Source: an uncultured Verrucomicrobia subdivision 3 bacterium
Lineage (GTDB): Bacteria; Verrucomicrobiota; Verrucomicrobiia; Limisphaerales; UBA11358
Direction: 5' to 3'
DNA: 64,000 nucleotides
Assembly (NCBI GenBank): GCA_903865745.1
Contig: CAIPKV010000059.1
Coordinates: 1 to 64,000 of the forward strand
Made by a program: the position numbers and the translations under genes. The notes under the pieces are model-generated. The model was given only the letters and a program-made list of their open reading frames with translations. It had not been told where the DNA came from and made no database searches. Position 1 is the first letter of the stretch. Each line of letters starts with the position of its first letter. Positions 53,420-62,436 of the stretch are shown in pieces.

Positions 53420-54043
53420 ATGAAAAAACTACAACCAGTACAGGTGAGCCTTGCCTTTGCGAGACTAAAGAAAAACGACTTCAACAGCTTCGCGCTGTTG
53501 GTGCTCGTGTGTCTGGGAAAAAACGCGCTGCTGTTTCCCAACCTCCCCGTAACCCTCGTGGCGCTCCAGGCCTTGCAAAAGGTTTATCAAACCGCCCTGA
53601 ACGCGCAGGCCATCGGCGGTCCCCCGGATACGCAGGCAATGCGGGAAGCCTATGCCGATCTCGTCGTGGCCTTACGCGTGATTGCGGCTTATATCCAATC
53701 GCTCAACCTCTCCGCCGCGCAGGTGCTGCTGTCGGGCTTTGACGTAGTGACTTATTCGCACAACGCAATCACGCTGACCGCGCCGTTGATCCTAGGCCTG
53801 GATAATTCCATGACCACGCAACTCGGAGTCTCGCTCCAAGCGGTGCCCGGAGCCAAGGCGTATCACGTGCAGTATTGCACGGCGACGGGCGGCTGGCTGG
53901 ATGCCGGTATCTGGCCGAATACCAAGAACATTATCCTCACCGATCTCCTGCCGGGCACGGTGTATGGCGTGCGCGTCCGAGGTGTCGGCGGAGCCACGCG
54001 CTACGGTCCGTGGAGCGCCACGGTGTCGCTCATGTGTACCTGA
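53420..54043 (+). CDS. Uncharacterised protein with C-terminal fibronectin-III-like domain
   Basis: This 207-residue protein has a helical N-terminal part (about 1-100; ALQALQKVYQTALNAQ, YADLVVALRVIAAYIQSL) and a C-terminal beta domain with the Fn3-like YHVQYCTATGGWLDAG...TVYGVRVRGVGGATRYGPWSATVSL pattern. It has no signal peptide. The gene begins 133 bp after repeat cluster D. I do not recognise a named family; a surface, adhesion or phage-derived role is possible. The start at 53420 is chosen because the homogeneous composition begins there. Confidence 0.6.
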   Translation: MKKLQPVQVSLAFARLKKNDFNSFALLVLVCLGKNALLFPNLPVTLVALQALQKVYQTALNAQAIGGPPDTQAMREAYADLVVALRVIAAYIQSLNLSAAQVLLSGFDVVTYSHNAITLTAPLILGLDNSMTTQLGVSLQAVPGAKAYHVQYCTATGGWLDAGIWPNTKNIILTDLLPGTVYGVRVRGVGGATRYGPWSATVSLMCT

Positions 54044-54049
54044 TTAAAT

Positions 54050-54134
54050 AGTTATGAGTTGTGGGTTATGAGTGATGAGTTAAAGCCGAAACCGCCAAGC
54101 AACTCAAAACCCATAACTCAAACTCACAACTTGT
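54050..54134. repeat. Heptamer-rich inverted repeat (GAGTTATG type)
   Basis: GTTATGAGTTGTGGGTTATGAGTGATGAGTT on the left is nearly complementary to AACTCAAAACCCATAACTCAAACTCAC on the right, with about 20 bp between. It starts just after the stop of the Fn3-like gene and could act as its terminator. The words TGAGTTA and TGGGTTA recur at seven-base steps. Confidence 0.6.
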
Positions 54135-54465
54135 AGAAAAATTTGCCACTGGATTTATCTCCACGGCGCAATCGCCGGTCGATGGGCACATGCCAAGCGT
54201 CAGAGCAGAGAATAATTGGCCAACCCACCGCCCGGTTCTGTCCTTGCGGACGGCCACTGCCTGCGGTAAAGCTAATTCGGACTAACTTCCAATAACTCGA
54301 GTACGTTCATTCGCAAAATCCGAACACCTAGCATCCAGCATCTGCCATCTCCTGTTTTCCATCTGCGTTTATCCGCGAAATCTGCGGGCAAACTTCTCTG
54401 GTGCATTTTCCCGCTAAATTGTTTTTAGATGGCGGCTGGCTGCCCAATGCCGTTAAAGTTCCTGC
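54135..54465. other. Intergenic region with a faint integrase-like fragment
   Basis: About 330 bp without a clear gene. A minus-strand frame at 54140-54257 begins MAVRKDRTGRWVGQLF, which recalls the N terminus of some phage integrases, but nothing further of that family follows. Near 54330-54385 there is text of the CATCCAGCATCTGCCATCTCC style like that inserted in midA. Confidence 0.35.
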
Positions 54466-54879
54466 ATGGGTGCATTTCCCGTCAGCCTCGAAAAAGAAAG
54501 CCAGCTCGCGCAGCGCATGGCCGCGCTCGGCGTGCGCGAGGCGGACATTGAGGAGAGTTTTGTCCGCTCCGGCGGTCACGGCGGACAGAACGTCAACAAG
54601 GTTTCCACCTGCGTGATGCTGGTGCACGGTCCGACGGGCGTGTCGGTCAAATGCCAGGAAACCCGCCAGCAGGGGCTGAACCGCTTCATCGCCCGCCGGC
54701 TGCTCCTCGACAAGATTGAAGAGCGGAAGCATGGCTTCATCGCCGCCCAGCGCGCGGAGATTGAAAAGATCCGCCGCCAGAAACGCAAGCGCTCGCGGCG
54801 CGCCAAAAACAAGATGCTCGCCGATAAATCGCATCACGCCGGCAAGAAAGCCGCGCGCCGGTCGGTGGCGCTGGATTAA
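54466..54879 (+). CDS. Release-factor-like GGQ-domain protein
   Basis: This 137-residue protein consists of a class I release-factor catalytic domain with the peptidyl-tRNA hydrolysis motif [25 protein letters not shown] and a very basic C-terminal tail ([30 protein letters not shown]). It lacks stop-codon recognition domains, so it probably rescues stalled ribosomes like ArfB or mtRF-R. ArfB proper usually has a shorter linker, so I leave the symbol empty. Confidence 0.85.
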   Translation: MGAFPVSLEKESQLAQRMAALGVREADIEESFVRSGGHGGQNVNKVSTCVMLVHGPTGVSVKCQETRQQGLNRFIARRLLLDKIEERKHGFIAAQRAEIEKIRRQKRKRSRRAKNKMLADKSHHAGKKAARRSVALD

Positions 54880-54935
54880 AGATAATTCGCGATATGATGC
54901 GGGTTGCGGCGGATTGTCTGTTAGGTTGCCAGTTC

Positions 54936-55169
54936 ATGAATATCCTCATCGAGAACGCTGACAGCCCGGAATACCTCAACTACGAGAATCACTGGACCAA
55001 AACTTTAGCCGCCGGCCGACAGTATCCGTCCACCGGCGCTGCCTTCGAAGCGGCAAAGCATGCGCCCATTGGTAAGTTCAACATCGTCGGCTACGTCGCC
55101 GAAACCCGGCAGCTCATCAACCTGAATCACGGACGCGGCCGGGGTACGACCGAAACCCTGCCGGCCTAA
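54936..55169 (+). CDS. Small hypothetical protein
   Basis: This 77-residue protein (MNILIENADSPEYLNYENHWTK at the start, ending INLNHGRGRGTTETLPA) has mixed composition and no membrane segment or known motif. I chose the ATG at 54936; a frame to 54894 adds 14 residues. It is followed by a GC-rich hairpin at 55175-55200. Function unknown. Confidence 0.5.
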   Translation: MNILIENADSPEYLNYENHWTKTLAAGRQYPSTGAAFEAAKHAPIGKFNIVGYVAETRQLINLNHGRGRGTTETLPA

Positions 55170-55174
55170 ACCAA

Positions 55175-55200
55175 ACGCCCCGCGAATAGTCGCGGGGCGT
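55175..55200. terminator. Hairpin after the small hypothetical gene
   Basis: ACGCCCCGCG and CGCGGGGCGT form a perfect 10-bp stem with a six-base loop between two convergent genes. A T run does not follow directly, so it may be a strong pause or bidirectional stop. Confidence 0.65.
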
Positions 55201-55242
55201 CTGGCTTTCAGGCGGTAAATCGGATTGGAACGCGACGGCGTA

Positions 55243-55548
55243 TCAGAAGGTCACAGCTTCTTTTTCTTCGACGGCGGACTGCTTCAATTCATCCAACGCG
55301 CGGAACCGGCTGGCGGCAAAACCCGCCTCGACGCCGAGCTTATTGGTGGGATTGTAGATGCCGACCAGCAGCAGGGATTGCTCCAGCACACGCCGCATGT
55401 CCATGATCAGTTCGTCTGCCCGGACCCCGACGCGCACGGCGCGAACGACATAGACTGTCTCCAAGACCGGCAATTGCAGGTAAAGCTGCTTAACCGTCTC
55501 CGGCCACTTGTCATCTACGAGCACTACTTTTTGACCGACGCTAAACAT
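55243..55548 (-). CDS. Small hypothetical protein
   Basis: This 101-residue protein (SVGQKVVLVDDKWPETVKQLYLQLPVLETVYVVRAVRVG at the start; AGFAASRFRALDEL near the end) resembles in style short phage- or mobile-element-associated proteins with an SH3-like N terminus and a SRFRPLDEL-type tail; this is recollection, not a search result. It begins eight bases after the end of the fusion gene on the same strand and may be its operon partner. Confidence 0.55.
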   Translation of the reverse strand: MFSVGQKVVLVDDKWPETVKQLYLQLPVLETVYVVRAVRVGVRADELIMDMRRVLEQSLLLVGIYNPTNKLGVEAGFAASRFRALDELKQSAVEEKEAVTF

Positions 55549-55556
55549 GGTGCTTA

Positions 55557-57734
55557 TTAATATGGCAGCGGAAATTTCGCCGTCAACTCGCGGACGCGGG
55601 CGCGGACCTTGTGGGCGGCGTCCACGTTCTTAATGTCCATTAACACCTCAGAAATCATGTCGGCGATGGCCGCCATCTCCGCTTCCTTCATGCCGCGCGT
55701 GGTGCAGGCCGGCGAGCCGAGCCGGATGCCGCTGGCTTGAAACGGCGAGCGGGTCTCATTCGGAATCGTATTTTTGTTTACCGTGATGCCGGCCTCATCG
55801 AGCGCTATCTGCGAATCCTTGCCAGTAATGCCTTTGGCCCCGACGTCCACGAGCATAAGGTGGTTGTCCGTGCCACCGCTGACGAGTCGGTAGCCGTTAC
55901 GCTTCATGCCGTCAGCGAGGGCGGCGGCGTTTTTGACAATCTGTTGCTGATAACTTTTGAACGAAGGCTGCAGCGCTTCGTGGAAACAAACTGCTTTGCC
56001 AGCGATGACGTGTTCCAAGGGTCCACCCTGGATACCGGGAAAAACGATGGAATCAATTTCCTTCGCGTATTTTTCCGCGCAGAGAATTAATCCGCCGCGC
56101 GGGCCGCGCAAAGTCTTGTGCGTGGTAGTCGTTACGAAATCCGCGTGTCCCATCGGGCTGGGGTGAACACCCGCTGCGACCATGCCGGCGATGTGCGCGA
56201 TGTCCGCCAGCAGATACGCGCCAACCTCGCGGGCAATTTCGCCCATGCGCTTGAAATCAATCACGCGGGGATATGCGCTCGCCCCGATGGTAATCATCTT
56301 CGGTTTATGTTCGCGTGCCATTGAAGCGATCTGGTCGTAATCAATCAGTTCGGTTTCCTTGTTTACACCGTAGTGGACGATCTCAAAGAATTTGCCGGAG
56401 AAGTTGGCCTTGTTGCCATGCGTCAAATGACCGCCGTGGCTCAAATCCATAGTGAGCATCTTGTCGCCGGGTTTTAAGAACGCGAAATACACAGCCATGT
56501 TCGCGCCGGAACCAGAGTGCGGCTGGACGTTGGCGTGTTCCGCGCCGAATAATTTCTTGGCGCGGTCAATCGCGAGCTGCTCAATGGAATCAATGTTTTC
56601 GCAGCCGCCATACCAGCGCTTCTTCGGATAGCCCTCGGCGTATTTGTTCGTCAACACCGAGCCTTGCGCTTCCATTACGGCGGGCGAGGTGAAGTTTTCC
56701 GATGCAATCAGCTCAATGTTTTCTTGCTGGCGCGTGCGTTCGTGTTCAATGGCGCCAGCGATATCCGGATCAACATTCGCCAAACGCAGACTGGCGGCAG
56801 GAAACTTCGCATCCATTTTCAATACGCGGCGTTCGTGGCGGCCGCCTTCGAATTTCGCCGCGATGAAGGCGGCGAGAATCTTTTTGCCAAGCTCGGCGGA
56901 AGTCTTCTTGCCGCCCAAACAAAGGACGTTCACATCATTGTGCTGGCGGCAGAGAGTGGCGGATTCTTCATCGCCGATGAGGGCGGCGCGCACGCCGGAA
57001 ACCTTGTTGGCGGTAATGCTCATGCCCACGCCGCTGGTGCAAACGAGCAGGCCGAGTTCGGCTTGGCCAGCCGCCACGGCTTCAGCGACGAGCTTGCCGT
57101 AATCGGGATAATCATCGGCCGGGTCTTTGGTGGTCGCGCCGAAATCACTGACCGTCAGGCCGCGTTCACGCAAAAAGGCCTTGAGCGTCTCCTTGAGTTC
57201 CAAGCCACCGTGATCGGCGCCGAGAGCGAAATTGATTACGGATGACGTGGCCGGGTTTTTGTCTTTCGAGAGGAAGTTATGTTGTTCCATAAATTTCAAA
57301 AGTGTGACGATGCCTTGTTCAATCTGGTCGCGGCATTCCACATAAATGTGATAAGGACTGCCGATGGGATCGCTGATGTCTTTTTCGTAGGGCTCCAGCG
57401 TTTCGTCGAATTCGCGCAGCAGAAAAGTTTTTTCGGCTGCCTTCGGATACAGCAACGCCACTGTGTCGGTGTGGCTGTGCGTCATGCCGAGAATCAAATC
57501 CGCCTGCTTGACCAAATCGGCCGTGAGCGCGCGGCTGCGCTGGCTGGATATATCGATGCCAATCTCGCGCATCGCCTGCACGGAATGGTGCGTGGGCAGG
57601 TCGCCATCCACCGCCCCGAGGCCCGCCGAGAGAATCTGGAATTCGCCCCGGCCCTTGACCGCATGGCGGAACAGGCCTTCAGCCATCGGACTGCGGCAAA
57701 CGTTGCCGGTGCAAAGAAATAGAATAGTTTTCAT
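55557..57734 (-). CDS. Three-enzyme fusion: LMW protein phosphatase + RpiB + serine hydroxymethyltransferase
   Basis: One open frame of 725 residues holds three complete enzyme domains. Residues 1-155: low-molecular-weight phosphatase with the P-loop [13 protein letters not shown] (Cys8) and Asp122 in SDPIGSP. Residues about 166-305: RpiB/LacAB sugar-phosphate isomerase ([15 protein letters not shown]; Cys232 in [19 protein letters not shown]). Residues about 307-725: GlyA, with the PLP Lys540 in [14 protein letters not shown] and Asp511 in DIAHIAG. Bacillus has the genes ywlE, ywlF (rpiB) and glyA in the same order. No stop or frameshift separates the domains. Internal initiation at Met307 (56816) could also make GlyA alone. 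Confidence 0.88.
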   Translation of the reverse strand: MKTILFLCTGNVCRSPMAEGLFRHAVKGRGEFQILSAGLGAVDGDLPTHHSVQAMREIGIDISSQRSRALTADLVKQADLILGMTHSHTDTVALLYPKAAEKTFLLREFDETLEPYEKDISDPIGSPYHIYVECRDQIEQGIVTLLKFMEQHNFLSKDKNPATSSVINFALGADHGGLELKETLKAFLRERGLTVSDFGATTKDPADDYPDYGKLVAEAVAAGQAELGLLVCTSGVGMSITANKVSGVRAALIGDEESATLCRQHNDVNVLCLGGKKTSAELGKKILAAFIAAKFEGGRHERRVLKMDAKFPAASLRLANVDPDIAGAIEHERTRQQENIELIASENFTSPAVMEAQGSVLTNKYAEGYPKKRWYGGCENIDSIEQLAIDRAKKLFGAEHANVQPHSGSGANMAVYFAFLKPGDKMLTMDLSHGGHLTHGNKANFSGKFFEIVHYGVNKETELIDYDQIASMAREHKPKMITIGASAYPRVIDFKRMGEIAREVGAYLLADIAHIAGMVAAGVHPSPMGHADFVTTTTHKTLRGPRGGLILCAEKYAKEIDSIVFPGIQGGPLEHVIAGKAVCFHEALQPSFKSYQQQIVKNAAALADGMKRNGYRLVSGGTDNHLMLVDVGAKGITGKDSQIALDEAGITVNKNTIPNETRSPFQASGIRLGSPACTTRGMKEAEMAAIADMISEVLMDIKNVDAAHKVRARVRELTAKFPLPY

Positions 57735-57787
57735 CCCAAGCGCGAACGGAAAAGGTGGTTGTTCAAGGGCAAATCGTCAATGCGAAA

Positions 57788-58474
57788 TCAACCGCGCGCC
57801 GGATGCAGCGCCGCCAGCGCCTTGAACAGATCCACCGCGCGTGCCAGTGCCGGGTCGCGGATGACGGGCTGGGCAGGCGCGACGCGTGGACTGGTAGTGT
57901 CTTCCTCCTCGCCGTCTTTGATGCGCTTGCGCACGAGATCCGCCTCGCTGGTGTGATCCACATATTCCGTGAAATCATTGGTACCCGCCGTAAAGGCTGG
58001 CTTGGTTGCGGTGGGGATAAAGAAGGGGTCGGCGAGAAATTTAATTTCATCGGCGCCGGAAACCATCACGGCGATATCCGGACTTTTACCGGCGAAATTG
58101 GTGCTGCCGACGAGCACGCCGTCACCTGCCATCCGCAAATCCACCGCCAGCGTCGCCGCCGCCCCGCGCGTCTGACCGTTTACGAGGATGACCAGTGGTA
58201 ATTTCTTATCTGCTAAAAAGTCGCCCGCCGCTGCCGCTGCGTTTTTGTCACCGTCCGCCGAGCGCAGGTCGAGGACGATGCCATCCAGCCGGTTGGTCGG
58301 CTGTGCGGCCAGGAATTCCTCTGCGAAATTGCCAGTCAGATGGGCGACGCGGAGCCGCAGCACGTCATTTTCCAACAGCGAGGCCGTCAGAGGCACGGTT
58401 TCCGCCGCGTTCGCACCCACGGCCATCTGTGCCGCCAGTACGATAATAAATAAACTCAAAAACGGTCGCGTCAT
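57788..58474 (-). CDS. Secreted S41-like protein lacking the catalytic serine
   Basis: This 228-residue protein has a signal peptide (MTRPFLSLFIIVLAAQMAVGANA) and a crotonase/S41-peptidase-like core: LDGIVLDLRSADGD and KLPLVILVNGQTRGAAATLAVDLR. In C-terminal processing peptidases the second segment reads TASAAE with the nucleophile Ser; here Gly-Ala-Ala occupies that place, so it is probably not a protease. It lies 53 bases upstream of the fusion gene on the same strand. Confidence 0.6.
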   Translation of the reverse strand: MTRPFLSLFIIVLAAQMAVGANAAETVPLTASLLENDVLRLRVAHLTGNFAEEFLAAQPTNRLDGIVLDLRSADGDKNAAAAAGDFLADKKLPLVILVNGQTRGAAATLAVDLRMAGDGVLVGSTNFAGKSPDIAVMVSGADEIKFLADPFFIPTATKPAFTAGTNDFTEYVDHTSEADLVRKRIKDGEEEDTTSPRVAPAQPVIRDPALARAVDLFKALAALHPARG

Positions 58475-58655
58475 GTGGCGTTAAATTGCGCCATGAAGCA
58501 CCGAAAGTAAAGTGGCTTGAACCTGTCGGCGCCGGATTCATCGTCTTCGAAGCTGGAAACGTCGCAGTATTCGTTTTACTTAAAGTTTTCACCATCGTTG
58601 CCGGACTGTTACTAAAACGAATTGCACCCCGCCGCCGAAAATGTAAAATGCCCGG

Positions 58656-59879
58656 ATGAATTTGGATGCGCTTTATTCTGAACTGACTCTCAAAACCAAA
58701 ACTAAACTCGCCTTGATTGTCCTCGACGGTCTGGGCGACCTGGCAACCAAGGAGCAGGGCTACCTCACGCCGCTCGAAGCCGCCTACACGCCGAACCTCG
58801 ACAAGCTTTCGAAGGATTCCGCGCAGGGCCGCATGATTCCTGCCGCGCCCGGCATCACGCCCGGCAGCGGACCCGGCCATCTCGGTCTGTTCGGCTATGA
58901 CCCGCTCGAATTTCAGGTCGGTCGCGGCGTCATTGAGGCGCTTGGCCTCGGTGTCGAACTCAAGCCCGGCGACGTCTGCGCCCGTGCGAACTTTGCAACG
59001 CTGGATGCGAAAGGCATTGTCACCGATCGCCGCGCCGGACGCATTGCGACCGAAGTCTGCGAGAAACTGGTGGCCAAGCTTTCCGCCAAAATCAAAAAGA
59101 TTGGCGACACGGAAGTCATCATCAAGCCCGGTAAAGAGCATCGCTTCGTCGTCGTGTTCCGCGGCAAGGGTCTCGAAGGCCCGCTGACGGATGCCGATCC
59201 GAACCGCGAAGGTTTTGCCATCCCGACCGTGAAGCCGCGCGATGCGAAAAATCTAAAGCAGAAGAAAACCGCAAAGCTCATCGCCGACTTTTACAAGGCC
59301 GCGCTGCCGATTATCGCCAAGGAAAAGCCCGCGAACGGTTTTCTCATGCGCGGCATTGCGCATCAGCCGGAGATTCCCTTGTTCGAAGATCGCTACCTGC
59401 TCAAGCCCGCCTGCCTCGCGGTTTATCCCATGTACAAAGGCCTCGCGCAACTCGTCGGCATGGTCAAGATCGAAGGCCCGCAGACCATCAAGGAGCAGTT
59501 CGAGCGTTATCTCGCTGAATACGACAACTACGATTTCTTCTTCATCCATTACAAGTACACCGACAAATACGGTGAAGACGGCAATTTCGCTGCGAAGAAA
59601 AAAGCGATTGAAGATTTCGATGCCGCGCTGCCGATTCTTTTGAAAAAGAAGCCCGACGTCATCGCCATCACCGGCGATCATTCGACGCCGTGCTCGCTGA
59701 AAGGCCATTCATGGCATCCGCAGCCGCTGCTGTTGCATTCCTCTGCGAGCGGTTCGGACAAGCTGGAGCGCTTCACCGAGACCGGGGCGAACATCGGCTC
59801 GCTCGGCATCTTCCCGGCGAAGTTTCTCATCCGCCTCATGCAGGCGAATGCGAAGATGTTCGACAAGTTCGGCGCCTGA
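58656..59879 (+). CDS. apgM: Cofactor-independent phosphoglycerate mutase, archaeal type
   Basis: This 407-residue alkaline-phosphatase-superfamily enzyme interconverts 3- and 2-phosphoglycerate. The metal-binding start LALIVLDGLGD, the GITPGSGPGHLGLFGYDPL segment, NFATLD and GRIA regions, FFIHYKYTDKYGEDG and the later ITGDHSTPCSLKGHSWHPQPL His/Asp ligands match ApgM. It stands alone, with a 180-bp upstream gap in which I see no further gene. Confidence 0.92.
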   Translation: MNLDALYSELTLKTKTKLALIVLDGLGDLATKEQGYLTPLEAAYTPNLDKLSKDSAQGRMIPAAPGITPGSGPGHLGLFGYDPLEFQVGRGVIEALGLGVELKPGDVCARANFATLDAKGIVTDRRAGRIATEVCEKLVAKLSAKIKKIGDTEVIIKPGKEHRFVVVFRGKGLEGPLTDADPNREGFAIPTVKPRDAKNLKQKKTAKLIADFYKAALPIIAKEKPANGFLMRGIAHQPEIPLFEDRYLLKPACLAVYPMYKGLAQLVGMVKIEGPQTIKEQFERYLAEYDNYDFFFIHYKYTDKYGEDGNFAAKKKAIEDFDAALPILLKKKPDVIAITGDHSTPCSLKGHSWHPQPLLLHSSASGSDKLERFTETGANIGSLGIFPAKFLIRLMQANAKMFDKFGA

Positions 59880-59962
59880 AGAATTTACGATGCCCGATTT
59901 GCGGTCGACGCGCCCTTTTGAATTGCTTCGCGTAAATCGCAAATCTAACATCGCAAATTCAC

Positions 59963-60565
59963 ATGAACCTCCCCAATAAACTCACCGTCTCGCGTTTCGC
60001 GCTGACGGTGGTTTTTTTGGTGGCGCTCTTCTGGCCGTGGAATATTCCCTACCGCAATACCTTCGCGCTTTTCTTTTTCTGTCTTGCGGGCGTCACGGAC
60101 TTTCTCGACGGCCGCATCGCGCGCTCGCGCAACCTCATCACCAGCTTTGGCATTCTCATGGACCCGCTCGCGGACAAGATCATGACCTGCTCGGCGTTCA
60201 TTGCCTTCGTGGAAAGCACGCGCCTGCATCCCGCTGCGCCGGTGAAAGTCGGCGCGTGGATGGTCATCATCATCGTCTCGCGCGAACTCGCCATCACCGG
60301 GCTGCGCTTGCTCGCGGCATCCAAGAATATCGTCCTCGCGGCGGAGCGTTACGGGAAGCACAAGACTATTTCACAAATCATCTGTATCATCGCGCTGCTC
60401 GTGGTGGATGCGTGCCAGGAATGGCCGGATGGATTGAAGAACTTATTTGTGCAGTGGGCCCCGTCCTTTGCGGACGCGATGCTGTGGCTCACCGTGCTGC
60501 TGACCGCACTCTCGGGAATCATCTACCTCTGGCGCAACCGCGCGCTCTATCTCGAAGACGTTTGA
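59963..60565 (+). CDS. pgsA: CDP-diacylglycerol-glycerol-3-phosphate 3-phosphatidyltransferase
   Basis: PgsA makes phosphatidylglycerol phosphate at the inner membrane. This 200-residue protein has about five hydrophobic helices and the CDP-alcohol phosphotransferase motif D-G-x2-A-R-x8-G-x3-D-x3-D in FLDGRIARSRNLITSFGILMDPLADKI. It starts 83 bases after apgM, on the same strand. The short gap contains GTAAATCGCAAATC heptamer-like text. Confidence 0.93.
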   Translation: MNLPNKLTVSRFALTVVFLVALFWPWNIPYRNTFALFFFCLAGVTDFLDGRIARSRNLITSFGILMDPLADKIMTCSAFIAFVESTRLHPAAPVKVGAWMVIIIVSRELAITGLRLLAASKNIVLAAERYGKHKTISQIICIIALLVVDACQEWPDGLKNLFVQWAPSFADAMLWLTVLLTALSGIIYLWRNRALYLEDV

Positions 60566-60576
60566 GCCGAAATGCA

Positions 60577-60668
60577 GAAGTATGAATGCTGAATGATGAA
60601 GTGAAATTTGCGGCCACCCGGATGCGGCCCGGTTTCTTCATTCAACATTCATAATTCATACTTCTTCA
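60577..60668. repeat. Heptamer-rich inverted repeat (AGAAGTATGAATG type)
   Basis: AGAAGTATGAATGCTGAATGATGAAG (left) matches the reverse complement of the right arm AGAAGTATGAATTATGAATGTTGAATG with few differences, over about 31 bp, with a 25-bp GC-rich centre. It sits exactly between the convergent pgsA and RodZ-like genes, an ideal place for a bidirectional transcript end. Confidence 0.7.
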
Positions 60669-61151
60669 TTTGTGCAGTGGCAGCGTATCGTCGGCACCGG
60701 CGGGCTGATAGACGGCGGGCGGCAGGTTCTTAAGCGGGTCACTCTTCTGATGATGCCGCCACGCCCAGAAAGATATTGAGAAAATGGCCACGAGCGCGAT
60801 GACCGCCAGGCCGACCAGCCCCACCTTCCAGTTCACCTTCGCCAGCACCAGCGTGATGTGGTCCACGAACGATTTTTTGGATTCCGACAGCGGCGGCGGC
60901 TCGCTGAGCTTCTGCGAGCCGCTGAGTTCCGCCGTCAGCGCGGCCAGCACGGCGGCGGTGTCCAGCTTGAGCGCGGCGGCATAATTCTTAACGGAACCCC
61001 GGATATAGATGGGCGCGGAGAATACGGCGAAGTTGCCTTCCTCGATGGCGCGGATGTGGTCGGTGCGAATCTTGGTGGTTTCGGCGACCTGCTCGACCGT
61101 GAGATTTTTGGCCTCACGGGCGGAGCGGAGTTGTTCGGCAACCGTTGACAT
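60666..61151 (-). CDS. RodZ-like helix-turn-helix membrane protein
   Basis: This 161-residue protein has an N-terminal Xre-type helix-turn-helix (AEQLRSAREAKNLTVEQVAETTKIRTDHIRAIEEGNF, about 5-42, then APIYIRGSVKNYAAALKLD) as in RodZ, and one transmembrane helix at about 112-130. It lacks RodZ's large periplasmic domain; only about 30 residues follow the helix. It may help anchor MreB or act as a shortened relative. Confidence 0.78.
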   Translation of the reverse strand: MSTVAEQLRSAREAKNLTVEQVAETTKIRTDHIRAIEEGNFAVFSAPIYIRGSVKNYAAALKLDTAAVLAALTAELSGSQKLSEPPPLSESKKSFVDHITLVLAKVNWKVGLVGLAVIALVAIFSISFWAWRHHQKSDPLKNLPPAVYQPAGADDTLPLHK

Positions 61152-61217
61152 TCCCTTTATTTAGCGTGATTGGTGCGAACTTGGCAATCTTGGAAAATAA
61201 ATTAAGGCGACTAAAAA

Positions 61218-61242
61218 GCCGGGAATGAACTTCATTCCCGGC
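61218..61242 (-). terminator. Intrinsic terminator of the 61265-62218 gene
   Basis: GCCGGGAATGAA and TTCATTCCCGGC form a 12-bp stem with a one-base centre; on the minus strand it is followed by TTTTTAG. It lies 23 bases past the stop codon of the minus-strand gene. Confidence 0.85.
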
Positions 61243-61264
61243 GTTGCGAAATCATCCCGCTGGT

Positions 61265-62218
61265 TCACGCCGTCGGGGCGAGCAGCTTCAAGGAGCGGAT
61301 GCTGCCCGTCGTCGTGCCGATACCGTTCTTCACGCGGGTGCGGACATTTACCGTCTGGCCCACCGCGAATGGCCCCAGCGTGTTGCCGCTCGGGTCCACC
61401 GGCAGGCTGTTTGAAAATTTAGCGTCCGTACCCACCCGCTGCCATTCGATGGTGCTCGTGAGTGTGGCGTCGTAGCTCGCGTTGTCATAGTTCACCAGCA
61501 GATGCAACTGGTCCGTGCCGCCTTGCAAAACACTTTTGATGCCGAGCGTGACCGGCAGGTTCATGGATTCCGTGTCAATCTGGCCAAGCGCCACTTCCAG
61601 CGCGGGATTGGTGCGCGCTTCCGATTGCAGCTTCGCATAAAAATGTTTGTTCAAACGGTCCACCCCGGTGGCCGGCGTCCGCAAACCCGTGCGCGCCGAC
61701 GTCAACCCGGCGCTCGTGTCCTCGATGGCTTGTACCAAGACCGGTTGACCGGTGATCAACGCGTTCAAGTCCGTCACGCCCTTGCCGCCGCTCGTCACCG
61801 GTCCGCGTGCGGGCGTCTGCGCCGCGAGATAGGGGTTGATCAGGTCCAACGCGCTCTTGAGCTTCATGCCACGCTCCAAGGTCAGCTCCGTCGTGCGTGG
61901 AACGAGGGCGTAAACCGGCGCGAGCAGATTCAACAACGCCGATTCCGCCGGCACAGTGTCATTTAGTTCACCCTCGGCTGCGCGCGGCAGTTGCAGTACC
62001 AGGTCATGGAGCGTGGACTGACCCAGGTTCTCCGCGTTCACAGCCGCGATGTGGGCGCCCATCGCGTCGTCGCGTTTCTGCGCGAACCCATCGAGCGCAT
62101 GGGACTGCAGGAGCAAGCCCGGAGCGTCCACGGCGCCGACCTTGAGGGTGGGAATGAACTGGGTAACGACAGCCGCCGTTTGCACGGCCCGGTTTTGGTA
62201 GACTTGATAATATTCCAT
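61265..62218 (-). CDS. Uncharacterised protein with C-terminal Fn3-like region
   Basis: This 317-residue protein (start MEYYQVYQNRAVQTAAVVTQFIP) has no signal peptide or transmembrane helix. The first 200 residues are mainly helical (TELTLERGMKLKSALDLINPYL; DRLNKHFYAKLQSEARTNPALEVALGQID); the last 100 are beta-rich with an Fn3-like end (FAVGQTVNVRTRVKNGIGTTTGSIRSLKLL). In overall plan it resembles the gene at 53420-54043. Repeat cluster E starts 219 bp upstream. The function is unknown. Confidence 0.65.
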   Translation of the reverse strand: MEYYQVYQNRAVQTAAVVTQFIPTLKVGAVDAPGLLLQSHALDGFAQKRDDAMGAHIAAVNAENLGQSTLHDLVLQLPRAAEGELNDTVPAESALLNLLAPVYALVPRTTELTLERGMKLKSALDLINPYLAAQTPARGPVTSGGKGVTDLNALITGQPVLVQAIEDTSAGLTSARTGLRTPATGVDRLNKHFYAKLQSEARTNPALEVALGQIDTESMNLPVTLGIKSVLQGGTDQLHLLVNYDNASYDATLTSTIEWQRVGTDAKFSNSLPVDPSGNTLGPFAVGQTVNVRTRVKNGIGTTTGSIRSLKLLAPTA

Positions 62219-62436
62219 AAATTTTTTACGACACCTTGTTATCGCCGCCTAGCTGCTTAATAGCGAGAACCAAATTTATATATTAATCATCCCATATTTT
62301 GCCGGTGAGAAATCACAGCAGCAAACGAAGGAAACGAAGTTCGGATTTAAAAAACCGAGATTCCTTAGTTAGCTTCGTTCCTTTCTGTACAAATTCTCCT
62401 CGGACTGGTTGCTCAACCATTTATCGGCAGGAAAAA
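62219..62436. other. Upstream region of the 61265-62218 gene, no gene seen
   Basis: An AT-rich stretch containing ATTTATATATTAATCATCC (about 62272-62290) that could hold the promoter for the minus-strand gene. No conserved RNA or protein was seen. Confidence 0.4.

Noticed and set aside
54066-54257. Possible integrase remnant (MAVRKDRTGRWVGQLF)
   Set aside because: Only about 16 residues resemble an integrase N terminus; no catalytic domain, att-like repeats or tRNA junction was found, so I did not call a mobile element.
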